This document shows positions 24,393 to 32,050 of a stretch of DNA of 64,000 nt, piece by piece. The notes beneath the pieces were generated by a model, which saw only the letters and a program-made list of their open reading frames with translations, was not told where the DNA came from and ran no database searches. The stretch's first letter is position 1, and each line of letters starts with the position of its first letter. A program made the position numbers and the translations under genes. The stretch comes from Caldilinea sp. CFX5. GTDB lineage: Bacteria > Chloroflexota > Anaerolineae > Caldilineales > Caldilineaceae. Location of the stretch: contig QWII01000017.1 in assembly GCA_021405325.1 (NCBI GenBank), positions 62,001 to 126,000 of the forward strand, written 5' to 3'.

Positions 24393-25241
24393 ATGAATAC
24401 TTTACTTGTTCTTTCGTATGTGCAGGCGCGGCAACTGGTAACGGCATGGCAAAAGGGCATCAGTGAGCCGACCATTTCGCTTGACCTGAACCTGACGCAG
24501 TCAACGGTGCGCTGTTACGACAAAGGCGTTGCGTTAACGGCCACGACATTTCTAGATTGGTCGCAATTGGCAACGATTGCGGCGGACGAGAATAGCTGCT
24601 TTCTGATCAAAGCAGGTCAAGCCGAAAAGATTCAACGCTTTTCCGAAGAGACCAACCGTTATTACAGTCTCTACCCCACTACCAGCGCACCGACGCTCCT
24701 CATCTCCGGCATCGCCATGCATCGCATCAAGGAGAGCAATCCGCACCAGGATACGCTGGCGAAGGTAAACACCATCAAGCCCATTACCGGTCGTGTGCTG
24801 GATACGACCACCGGCTTGGGCTACACCGCCATTCAAGCCGTCAAAAGCGCCGACCATCTCATCACCGTTGAACTAGACCCGGCTGTGCTTGAAGTGGCGC
24901 GGTGCAACCCCTGGTCACAGGCGCTCTTTACCACCCCCACCATCGAACAGCGCATCGGCGACAGCGACGACGTGATCCGCACCTTCGCCGATAACAGCTT
25001 CGACCGCATCCTCCACGACCCGCCGATGTTTAACCTCGCTGGTCATCTCTATGGCGCTGATTTTTATCGTGAATTGTATCGGGTGCTCGACAAGCGAGGT
25101 CGCCTCTTTCATTATATAGCTAATCCCGATAGCAAATCCGGGGCGACAATTACGCGTGGGGTCATGCGGCGGCTGGAAGAGGTGGGTTTTCAACGGGTCA
25201 CGCGCCGGCCAGAGGCGTTTGGGGTGATTGCGTTCAAATAA
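24393..25241 (+). CDS. SAM-dependent methyltransferase, COG2521-like
   Basis: Start chosen at the ATG at 24393 ([17 protein letters not shown] just upstream), because the region before it is repeat DNA; this gives 282 residues. A leader domain of about 115 residues is followed by a Rossmann methyltransferase fold: [18 protein letters not shown] (SAM-binding motif I), [17 protein letters not shown] (acidic loop), [29 protein letters not shown] (motif IV-like DPP), and a final strand [13 protein letters not shown]. It resembles predicted methyltransferases of COG2521. The substrate is unknown. Confidence 0.8.
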   Translation: MNTLLVLSYVQARQLVTAWQKGISEPTISLDLNLTQSTVRCYDKGVALTATTFLDWSQLATIAADENSCFLIKAGQAEKIQRFSEETNRYYSLYPTTSAPTLLISGIAMHRIKESNPHQDTLAKVNTIKPITGRVLDTTTGLGYTAIQAVKSADHLITVELDPAVLEVARCNPWSQALFTTPTIEQRIGDSDDVIRTFADNSFDRILHDPPMFNLAGHLYGADFYRELYRVLDKRGRLFHYIANPDSKSGATITRGVMRRLEEVGFQRVTRRPEAFGVIAFK

Positions 25242-25288
25242 AGATTTTTATCCTTGCATTTTTACCATGTCATAGATAAAATACAAGG

Positions 25289-26036
25289 ATGATTCAACGC
25301 AAAATTCTCTCTACCGTCCTAAGCGCCCTCGAACGTCAAGCCGCCGTTGCTATTAGATGACGACAGTTTGGCCTGGCGCAAAGATTTTATTCGCACCTAT
25401 CTGGAGCGGGATATTCCCCAATTTGGCCCCCGCACCCCGGCAGAAATCTTGGAACGCCTTTGGACCATGTTGGCGCATAGCCAGGGTGCGCTGCTCAATG
25501 CCTCGGCCCTGGCTTCCGCGTTGTCCATGAGCAGCCAAAGCATCACGCGCTATGTTGATCTGCTGGCCGATCTCTTGCTGATTCGGCGCTTGCCCCCCTT
25601 TTACACCAACACGGGCAAACGGCTGGTAAAATCGCCCAAAACCTATGTGCGCGACAGCGGATTGGTTCATGCGCTGCTGGGTCTTGGTGATCTCAATATG
25701 CTGGCCGGCCATCCGGTTGTCGGCATGAGTTGGGAGGGCTTTGTGATTGAGAATTTGATCGCCGCCGCGCCCACGCAGACAAAATTTTCTTTCTACCGCA
25801 CCGCCGCCGGCGCTGAAATTGATCTTCTGCTGGAACTGCCCGGCGGCGAAGTATGGGCAGTTGAAATCAAACGCGGACTGGCCCCCGCGTTGGAAAAAGG
25901 CTTTCATCACGCCCGCGCCGACCTGAAGCCAGCGCGCTGCTTCGTGGTCTATTCAGGACAGGATCGCTACCCGCTGGCCGAGGGCGTCGAGATGATCAGC
26001 CTCTATACGCTGGCGCAGCTACTTGCGACTTTGTAG
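25289..26036 (+). pseudogene. Broken AAA/DUF4143 ATPase with its nucleotide-binding core deleted
   Basis: The ATG at 25289 begins MIQRKILSTVLSALERQAAV, the usual N-terminus of DUF4143-type ATPases. The frame stops at 25358, just where the P-loop should follow. In another frame, from about 25347, the family resumes at LAWRKDFIRTYLERDIPQFG and continues to the end of a complete DUF4143 C-terminal half (winged-helix and PD-(D/E)XK-like region GAEIDLLLELPGGEVWAVEIK). About 150 residues carrying the Walker motifs are missing, and the joint is out of frame. The C-terminal half is otherwise well preserved, so the loss looks recent. It is either dead or yields only the C-terminal part. Confidence 0.85.
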
Positions 26037-26049
26037 ATGTATAGTCGTA

Positions 26050-26073
26050 GGGGCGTACCCTTGCGGTCGCCCC
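26050..26073. terminator. GC hairpin after the DUF4143 pseudogene
   Basis: GGGGCG at 26050-26055 pairs with CGCCCC at 26068-26073. It lies 14 bases after the stop of the preceding frame and no T-run follows. Confidence 0.35.
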
Positions 26074-26176
26074 GTTTGGGGAGGCTAAAAAGGTTGACTT
26101 TCAGTATAATGTGTGATACCATTTTAATTGTACGACCGAACCGTTTGACGACGGTGTAGGCCGCTCCATATGGAAC

Positions 26177-26208
26177 TAAGAGGCTCTCACAGATGTGAGG
26201 GCCTCTTA
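26177..26208 (-). terminator. Hairpin at the end of the DUF3800-like gene
   Basis: Arms 26177-26190 and 26195-26208 pair over 14 bases with one mismatch, with a 4-base loop. The stem includes the minus-strand stop codon at 26206-26208. Confidence 0.65.
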
Positions 26209-26783
26209 TGTTATTGGGTAGATCACTTCCTTTATAACGTGTGTAACTGTTTCCTGACCAATACGTATAAAGGATTCAATCGGGTTTTCAGTGCGATGGA
26301 TATAGTGTGTTGAGTAAGCCAGTACATCGGCCAACTGAATCATCTTAGATGCTTTGGAGTCAACAAATATGGGTGACTCTACAATACCTGCGCCGGCATA
26401 CGAGCGTTCTTGATCGTACTTTCTGGCGTAGCGATTAACAATTTGTGCAACATGTCTGTCGGGCGCACCATCAAAGTAGATCAACCCTGTAACCAACCGC
26501 TCACTTCTATAGCTTTCATCAAGCAGGCGTTGTTCAATGGCTGATAGAAATGTTTCCCAGGTGAGCAACCGTAGGTTTTTGGTGAAAGTTTGCGGCCTCC
26601 ACTCAGGATGACGTGCGATAAATGCGGCTTTCGATTGTACAACAATAACACGGGAAACTTTACTATCAAAGATCAGCGTCACAAGGTTATCATAAACCCA
26701 TTGTACCTCATCAGGCTTTAACCGAAGTCGGAAAGCGCCGCCTTGGTGCATAAACAGTTCCGAACCATATAAACGAATTTCAT
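26206..26783 (-). pseudogene. DUF3800-like protein, N-terminal part deleted
   Basis: The frame 26206-26751 gives 181 residues whose C-terminal half is DUF3800-like: SERLVTGLIYFDG, ESPIFVDSKASKMIQLADVLAY, then a short helical tail. The family normally starts with a strand plus an acidic D-E-S-G motif. Here an ATG at 26783 encodes MKFVYM in a different frame and stops soon after. The DESG motif and the first roughly 60 residues are therefore missing. The start codon at 26751 has no good ribosome-binding site. DUF3800 proteins are common in mobile and defence-related DNA, and the neighbour on the left is also broken. Confidence 0.6.
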
Positions 26784-27096
26784 GTTGTTACCATAGGAGA
26801 GAGTTGAAATGTCAATTGACCTTACGATTTCCTATCGTACACTATACACCATCAACTGCCAAACCGAGTGATTGCCGCAACGCGATCCGACTGTGTACCA
26901 ATTATAAGGGTAATCAGCGCGTAAGGGCGAATCCGCCGACCAGAGCGTGCGTTGCACCGGTCAGACAATGGCGCTACCCTGTGAACATCCATGACCCGTG
27001 CAACGCACGCTCCTTGCCCGCCCCTTTCAACCCATGCTATACTAAATTCAGGCGTCCCGATGGGACAGGTTTACGCTGTGATGAGGAGGATAACGC
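26784..27096. other. Intergenic region with a 14-bp inverted repeat
   Basis: Arms 26943-26956 and 26999-27012 (GAGCGTGCGTTGCA and its complement) are perfect, with a 42-base loop. No gene is seen. The spacer precedes the nitroreductase gene, which has a GAGGAGGA ribosome-binding site. Confidence 0.6.
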
Positions 27097-27603
27097 ATGG
27101 AAGTTTTTGACGCGGTGCGCACGGTGTTGGCGGTGCGCAGCTATGAGGAGAAGCCGATCCCGCCCGACCTGGTGCGGCGGATTGTGGAGGCGGGTCGGTT
27201 GACCGGCAGCAGCATGAATCGCCAGCCCTGGCACTTTTTGGTGGTGGAAAATCGGGACACCTTGCATCAGTTGGGAGCGCTAGCGGGGTCAGGGCCGTAC
27301 ATTGCCCAAGCGCCCCTAGCCATCGTCATCATCACCGAACCGTCGCCCTATGCTGTTTCCGATGGCAGCCGCGCCATCCAGTCGATGATGCTGACGGCGT
27401 GGGCCGAGGGGGTCGGCTCCAACTGGGTGGGCTTTGGCGGCTTCCCGGCGGTCAAGAGCTTGCTGGGCATTCCTACCGAGATGGATGTGCTGGCGATCCT
27501 ACCCTTTGGCTATCCGGCCAAGTCCGTCGGCAAGGGCAAAAAGCAACGCAAACCCCTCGCCACCGTCGCCCATCGAGAAAAGTTTGGGCAACCTTTTGCA
27601 TAA
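27097..27603 (+). CDS. Nitroreductase-family flavoprotein
   Basis: This 168-residue protein is a short FMN-dependent nitroreductase. It contains RTVLAVRSYEEKPIPPDLVRRIVEAGRLTGSSMNRQPWHFLVV (FMN phosphate-binding Arg-Ser and the S-x-N-x-Q-P-W motif), then IQSMMLTAWAEGVGSNW and a C-terminal ILPFGYPA. Enzymes of this fold act as homodimers reducing nitro groups, quinones or flavins with NAD(P)H. The short length is typical of the compact subgroup. The ATG has a strong GAGGAGGA 6 bases upstream. No substrate can be inferred from the neighbours. Confidence 0.9.
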   Translation: MEVFDAVRTVLAVRSYEEKPIPPDLVRRIVEAGRLTGSSMNRQPWHFLVVENRDTLHQLGALAGSGPYIAQAPLAIVIITEPSPYAVSDGSRAIQSMMLTAWAEGVGSNWVGFGGFPAVKSLLGIPTEMDVLAILPFGYPAKSVGKGKKQRKPLATVAHREKFGQPFA

Positions 27604-27604
27604 A

Positions 27605-27680
27605 GTGAGATTGAGAGATTGAGAGATTGGCAGGGATACCCAATCTCTTAATCTCTTAATCTCTCAATCTCTCAATCTCT
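27605..27680. repeat. GAGATTGA octad palindrome
   Basis: The left arm (27605-27630) is three copies of GAGATTGA. The right arm (27639-27680) is five complementary units (AATCTCTT/CAATCTCT). The loop is 8 bases. It begins 2 bases after the nitroreductase stop and ends before the PhyH gene. The same unit forms the 59324-59395 hairpin. Confidence 0.85.
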
Positions 27681-27722
27681 ACTTACTTCCTAACAACTAC
27701 CATAACCAAAGGATTGCAGACC

Positions 27723-28469
27723 GTGACACCGGAAGAAAAGTTTATCTTTGATCTGGAAGGGTACATTGTCATCAAGAATGTGTTGACAACGGCGGAAGTG
27801 GCGGCGCTCAATGAACTGGCCGACCAGAAGTTCACCGAAAAGAAAGAGTTGGCCGACCGGCGGCAGAGCAAAGTTTCCCAGTGGGGGCCGGCGGCGCAGG
27901 CGTTGATCGACCACCCGAAGATCGTCCCCTATTTGCTGGAATTGGTTGGCCCCAAGTTTCGCATTGACCATGATTATTGCATCTTTATGACCAAAGGCGG
28001 GCGCGCCGGCGGCTTACATGGCGGCGAAGGCCATAGCGACGGCGAAGCGGATCACTGGTATCGTTATCGCGACGGCGTCATGCGCAACGGGCTGACCGTC
28101 TGCACCTTCTTTCTTTCCCATGCCAATCAGGGCGACGGCGGTTTTGCCTGCGTCCCCGGCAGCCATAAGAGCAACTTTGCCAACAATCTGCCGGATGATG
28201 TGCGCCGCTTTGAACGCGTGCCGCATTATGTTGTTCAACCACCGGTCGAAGCGGGTGACGCGCTGATCTTTACCGAAGCGCTCATTCATGGCACCATGCC
28301 TTGGGCCGGCAATCACGAGCGACGGGCGCTGCTCTACAAATACAGCCCCGGCCATTCTTCCTGGGCGCCGACCTACTACAATCCCGCCGCCTACCCCACG
28401 GCGACAGCGCAGCAGATTCGCATTATGGCTGGACCATCCGTGGGCGGGCGGCCTGATAGTATCGGCTAA
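27723..28469 (+). CDS. Phytanoyl-CoA dioxygenase (PhyH) family protein
   Basis: I take the GTG at 27723 as start (MTPEEKFIFDLEGYIVIKNVL; AAAGGA 9 bases upstream), giving 248 residues. The PhyH core is visible: FDLEGYIVIKNVLTTAEVAALN, FRIDHDYCIFM, a His-rich loop GGLHGGEGHSDG, LTVCTFFLSHANQGDGGFACVPGSHK, and the C-terminal GDALIFTEALIHGTMPW with H and following Arg for iron and 2-oxoglutarate. These Fe(II)/2-oxoglutarate enzymes hydroxylate diverse small molecules; no CoA-related genes are nearby, so the substrate is open. Confidence 0.88.
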   Translation: MTPEEKFIFDLEGYIVIKNVLTTAEVAALNELADQKFTEKKELADRRQSKVSQWGPAAQALIDHPKIVPYLLELVGPKFRIDHDYCIFMTKGGRAGGLHGGEGHSDGEADHWYRYRDGVMRNGLTVCTFFLSHANQGDGGFACVPGSHKSNFANNLPDDVRRFERVPHYVVQPPVEAGDALIFTEALIHGTMPWAGNHERRALLYKYSPGHSSWAPTYYNPAAYPTATAQQIRIMAGPSVGGRPDSIG

Positions 28470-28606
28470 GCTAGCTGCCAGATTGGCTTGCGCGCAAGGA
28501 AATCAGAAATTTGCCATTACGCTCGCCCGGGTGTATAATAGTGTTCTGTATTTGATGCACTAAGCCTTTCGTCACAAGAAAGCTTAGGCAGCAGAGAGCA
28601 AAGCGT

Positions 28607-28683
28607 CGGGGCGTAGCGCAGCTTGGTAGCGTACTTCAATGGGGTTGAAGGGGTCGGAAGTTCAAATCTTCTCGCCCCGACCA
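28607..28683 (+). tRNA. tRNA-Pro (anticodon GGG)
   Basis: The acceptor stem CGGGGCG (28607-28613) pairs with CGCCCCG (28673-28679), followed by the discriminator A and an encoded CCA (28681-28683). The anticodon stem CTTCA/TGAAG encloses the loop ATGGGGT, giving anticodon GGG. The T-arm has TTCAAATC. The total of 77 bases and the C1-G72 end are typical of tRNA-Pro. Confidence 0.95.
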
Positions 28684-28754
28684 AAGGCTCTCGTGTTCTT
28701 GTAAGGCGAATCAGGCTTCCTGATTGTCGTCCTGCCAGAATGCGAGAGCCTTTT
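28683..28754 (+). terminator. Terminator-like structure after tRNA-Pro
   Basis: AAAGGCTCTCG at 28683-28693 pairs with CGAGAGCCTTT ending at 28753, followed by TTGCTATTT. An inner hairpin AATCAGG-CTT-CCTGATT (28709-28725) sits in the loop. The T-rich end fits intrinsic termination of the tRNA transcript. Confidence 0.7.
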
Positions 28755-28864
28755 GCTATTTATGGGCCAAACGAGCGTCGGAGGTATGCAACCGATTAGG
28801 AAGGGAGCCGCCACCCTGTTCTGGTCAATGATGACCCACACTGCGCACCTGAGCAAGCATAGTT

Positions 28865-30451
28865 ATGGATAAACAGGTTAAAAACTGTCCTGGTCTTACG
28901 GAAGCCGATTTGGCGTTGCTGACGCGGGTGGAGCAAGGCTTGCCGCTCACCGCCGATATTAGTCGCGCCGATATTCTCCTCTGCTGTCGCTTGTCGGACC
29001 AGCGCGCCCTGGTGATCAGCCATGCGCGCCCCTGTTCGATCTCGCCGCTCTATGAACAGCCGATGGAGGGGCGCACCTTGACCAGGGAGGAGCAACCGCT
29101 GATTCTTCAAACCCTGGTCAGCGGCAGCGGCGGGCGCCAACAGCGCGAGGTGGTGCGCAATAGCGCCCCGATCATTCAGGATGTCCACCCGGTACGCAAT
29201 GCCGAGGGAGTGACGATTGCCGCCTTTGTGGTGGAGACCAATATGCTGGCCCATGAACGGCAGCGGCGGCGCAACCGCCACTTTCGCCGTGCGGTGCCTG
29301 GGCTGTGGGAGATGTGTGCACGCGGCGAAATCCAGAAGGCCGAAACGCTCAGTCGCTTTGAGTTGTATGACGGCGTCTATCTGGTGGACGAGGATCGCCG
29401 CATCCGGTACATGAGCGGTAATGCCAATAACCTCTTTCGCACCGCCGGCATTCTCAGTGATCCGCAAGGCGCCCATGTTTCGATGTTGGAGACCGCCGAC
29501 ACGGAGTTGGTCGAAGCCGCCTTTGTCGTCAAACATTGTCTGGAAGTGCGCCATGAAGCCGCCGATGGGCGCATTTGGGTGCGCAAAGCGGTGCCGTTCC
29601 ACCTGCCGCCGGTCGATTGGTTGCCGAATTGGAGCGAGATCCCCGGTCTGCCCTGGTTCAATGGTTTTCCCCGCAAGCATTTTGACATCAACGCCGTGCT
29701 GGTTTTGGTGCATAATGCAACAGAAACTGTACAAAAACAGCGGGAGTTGAATGTCAAGTCGGCCATTATCCAAGAGGTGCATCACCGGGTTAAGAACAAT
29801 TTGCAAAATATTGCCGCTATTCTGCGGATTCAGGCGCGCCGCGTGCAGAACGAAGAAGCCAAACAACATTTGACCGATGCCGTCAACCGCGTCTTGAGCA
29901 TGTCGGTCATTCATGAGTTTCTCAGCCAGGATGAACATCGCTCGATCAATCTGCGCGATGTTTGTCAACGCATTGCCACCCAAGTGGCCCAGGTTTCCAG
30001 CAACCCCGAACAAGAGATCCAGATTCAGGTGGGCGGGCCGACCATCCGTCTCCCGGCCAGCCAGGCGACGCCGGCAGCGATGGTGATCAACGAACTGTTG
30101 CTGAATGCCGTAGAGCATGGGCTACGCGATCAGCGCCGCGGCGCCATCCAGATCACCTTAAGCGATCTGGGCGATGCCGTGGAACTGGTGATCGAAGATG
30201 ATGGTCATGGCTTACCGGCGGAATTTAATCTCAAGGCGACCAGCAGCCTGGGCTTGCAAATTGTGCAAACGCTGGTGACCGATGACCTGAAAGGCAAGTT
30301 GCAGTTGGAATCCATCGTCGCCGCGCCAATGGTTGCCGGTGACAGTGCCGCCGCAGCACCGGTCGTCAACAACGGCGCCGCCGCGCCACCAATGAAACGT
30401 GGCGCGCGCGCCACAATAATTTTTCCGAAACGCCCTTTGGGGGTAGACTAA
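28865..30451 (+). CDS. pdtaS: PdtaS-like sensor histidine kinase
   Basis: The 528-residue cytosolic kinase has no membrane helix. The N-terminal part (about 10-130) resembles the histidine-kinase N-terminal GAF-like domain (PF12282) of Mycobacterium PdtaS. A PAS domain follows (about 165-290, FELYDGVYLVDEDRRIRYMS). Next comes a HisKA_2 domain with EVHHRVKNNLQNIAAILRIQ (H306/H307) and an HATPase_c domain (NELLLNAVEHGL, DDGHGLP). The ATP-binding domain carries an Ala/Pro-rich insertion near residues 480-510 before its last strand. The partner is the ANTAR regulator 205 bases downstream. PdtaS/PdtaR systems regulate transcripts by antitermination. Confidence 0.88.
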   Translation: MDKQVKNCPGLTEADLALLTRVEQGLPLTADISRADILLCCRLSDQRALVISHARPCSISPLYEQPMEGRTLTREEQPLILQTLVSGSGGRQQREVVRNSAPIIQDVHPVRNAEGVTIAAFVVETNMLAHERQRRRNRHFRRAVPGLWEMCARGEIQKAETLSRFELYDGVYLVDEDRRIRYMSGNANNLFRTAGILSDPQGAHVSMLETADTELVEAAFVVKHCLEVRHEAADGRIWVRKAVPFHLPPVDWLPNWSEIPGLPWFNGFPRKHFDINAVLVLVHNATETVQKQRELNVKSAIIQEVHHRVKNNLQNIAAILRIQARRVQNEEAKQHLTDAVNRVLSMSVIHEFLSQDEHRSINLRDVCQRIATQVAQVSSNPEQEIQIQVGGPTIRLPASQATPAAMVINELLLNAVEHGLRDQRRGAIQITLSDLGDAVELVIEDDGHGLPAEFNLKATSSLGLQIVQTLVTDDLKGKLQLESIVAAPMVAGDSAAAAPVVNNGAAAPPMKRGARATIIFPKRPLGVD

Positions 30452-30464
30452 GCGTTTGCAATTT

Positions 30465-30638
30465 GTTATTGGTTATTAGATATTGGTGATTGGTTATTGG
30501 TGGGTAAGGCGCTTGCAAAGAATAAAACCCCGCAAGGGACGGTGGCCTTCTAGGCGCCTACGGGGATTCATTTCTTTGGAATAGCCTACGTAGTGCAATA
30601 ACGAATAACCAATCATCAATCTCTAATCTCTAATCCTT
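30465..30638. repeat. Long imperfect palindrome enclosing a GC-rich hairpin, between pdtaS and pdtaR
   Basis: Heptad tracts of ATTGGTT/ATTGGTG type (30465-30503) and their complements (30597-30638) can pair over about 31 bases with roughly six mismatches. Inside lies a compact structure (30528-30575): CCCCG pairs with CGGGG, enclosing AAGG/CCTT and a self-complementary TAGGCGCCTA. On the complementary strand the hairpin is followed by a T-rich stretch. It forms the leader of the ANTAR regulator gene, so an RNA role is possible, but I could not fit a known riboswitch. Confidence 0.6.
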
Positions 30639-30656
30639 AGCAAAGGAGTACGAAAC

Positions 30657-31241
30657 GTGGAACGGACTCGCGTCATCATCGCTGACGATGAATCGCTGAT
30701 TCGCATGGATCTGCGGGAGATGTTGACCAATCTTGGCTATCTAGTGGTCGGTGAGGCCGGCGATGGGCGCAGCGCCGTCAATCTGGCGCGCGAATTGCGC
30801 CCAGACATTGTGGTGATGGATATTAAAATGCCTGATATGGATGGCATCGAGGCGGCCGCGGTCTTGACAACCGAGCGAGTGGCGCCGGTGTTACTCCTGA
30901 GCGCCTATAGCCAGCAGGAGTTGGTGCAACGGGCGCGCCAGGCGGGGGTGGCCGGTTATTTGGTGAAGCCTTTCCGCGAAAGCGATCTGGCGCCGGCCAT
31001 TGAAGTGGTGCTGGCGCGCTTTAGCGAGTTCCGTGCCATGGAACGCGAGGTCGATAACCTCCAGGAGGCGCTAGAGACGCGCAAATTAGTCGAGCGGGCC
31101 AAAGGCATTCTCATGGATACCCAGGGTCTCAACGAGAGCGAAGCCTTCCGCCGCATTCAGAAGATGAGCATGAACAACCGCAAGCCCATGCGCGCCGTCG
31201 CCGAAGCTATTATTCTCGCCCACCAGGTGAGCGAACAATAA
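30657..31241 (+). CDS. pdtaR: PdtaR-like response regulator with RNA-binding ANTAR domain
   Basis: The 194-residue protein (GTG start with AAAGGAGT 7 bases upstream) has a receiver domain with acidic D10-D11, phosphoacceptor D55 in IVVMDIKMPD and K in VKPF, a linking coiled coil (VDNLQEALETRKLVERAKGI) and an ANTAR domain (about 135-190: AKGILMDTQGLNESEAFRRIQ). ANTAR proteins bind paired stem-loops in nascent RNA and block termination. Pairing with the PdtaS-like kinase upstream is the Mycobacterium Rv3220c/Rv1626 arrangement, but with the genes adjacent. Confidence 0.93.
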   Translation: MERTRVIIADDESLIRMDLREMLTNLGYLVVGEAGDGRSAVNLARELRPDIVVMDIKMPDMDGIEAAAVLTTERVAPVLLLSAYSQQELVQRARQAGVAGYLVKPFRESDLAPAIEVVLARFSEFRAMEREVDNLQEALETRKLVERAKGILMDTQGLNESEAFRRIQKMSMNNRKPMRAVAEAIILAHQVSEQ

Positions 31242-31262
31242 CCATCGTTACCCATCGTTGCC

Positions 31263-32003
31263 ATGAAGCTGTCAATCATTATGCCTGTTTATAATGAACA
31301 GGCAACGCTTACTGAAATTGTCAATCGCGTGCGCCAAGTCGATCTAACGGTCGACCACGCGGGGAAAAATCCACTGCTACAAGGGCCATTGACGCTGGAA
31401 CGGGAGATCATCATTGTCGATGACGGCTCGACCGATGGCACACGCGAAATTTTGAACCGTTTACGCGCCGAAAACGCACCGGATCTGCGCATTATTTACC
31501 ATGAAAAAAATGGGGGCAAAGGCGCTGCCCTGCGCACCGGCTTTGAACATTCGACGGGCGACATTCTGGTGATTCAGGATGCCGACCTGGAATATGACCC
31601 GCGCGATTATGTCAAATTGTTGGAGCCGCTGCTGGAAGGGCGGGCGGCGGTGATTTATGGCAGCCGCTTTTTGGGCGGCCCCCGTGCCGCCATGAGTCTG
31701 AGCCATACGCTGGGCAATAAATTTTTGACCATTTTGACGAATATCTTCTTTGGTACCACCCTCAGTGACATGGAAACCTGTTACAAATGTTTCCGGCGCG
31801 ATGTGATCGCCAACATGCCGCTGCGCAGTCGTCGCTTTGAAATTGAGCCGGAGTTGACAGCCAAAATTCTTAAGCGGGGCTATACGATCTTTGAAGTGCC
31901 GATCAGCTATAATGGCCGCGCCTTCCACGAGGGCAAAAAGATCAGTTGGCAGGATGGCTTTACGGCGGTGCGCACCTTGATTAAATACCGCTTTGTTGAT
32001 TAA
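31263..32003 (+). CDS. Family 2 glycosyltransferase, polyprenyl-phosphate hexose synthase type
   Basis: This 246-residue GT-A enzyme has LSIIMPVYNEQATLTEIV at the N-terminus, IIIVDDGSTDGTREIL, KGAALRTGF, the metal-binding IQDADLEYDP, SRFLGGPR, and the C-terminal FEIEPELTAKILKRGYTIFEVPISYNGR. There is no membrane helix. It resembles dolichyl/undecaprenyl-phosphate mannose or glucose synthases. Such enzymes make the lipid-linked sugar donor used by GT-C enzymes, and the next two genes encode a GT39-like transferase and a YfhO-like protein, so the three probably form one surface glycosylation pathway. Confidence 0.92.
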   Translation: MKLSIIMPVYNEQATLTEIVNRVRQVDLTVDHAGKNPLLQGPLTLEREIIIVDDGSTDGTREILNRLRAENAPDLRIIYHEKNGGKGAALRTGFEHSTGDILVIQDADLEYDPRDYVKLLEPLLEGRAAVIYGSRFLGGPRAAMSLSHTLGNKFLTILTNIFFGTTLSDMETCYKCFRRDVIANMPLRSRRFEIEPELTAKILKRGYTIFEVPISYNGRAFHEGKKISWQDGFTAVRTLIKYRFVD

Positions 32004-32050
32004 CGTGGTACGTGATAACGTGATGCGTGATGGCGTGATGCGTGTTGCGT
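32004..32050. repeat. CGTGATG heptad tract between and into glycosyltransferase genes
   Basis: The tract contains ACGTGATAACGTGATGCGTGA and related CGTGATG/CGTGTTG units. It starts at the GT2 stop codon and supplies the only ATG codons available to the next gene (32023 and 32038). It belongs to the same family as 13722-13763 and 45474-45614. Confidence 0.75.

Noticed and set aside
28796..30118. Long minus-strand open frame opposite the PdtaS-like kinase
   Set aside because: Antisense shadow of a well-supported kinase gene.
30528..30575. Known riboswitch (guanidine, c-di-GMP or ZTP class)
   Set aside because: I could not match the conserved cores of these classes. Kept as an unassigned structure.
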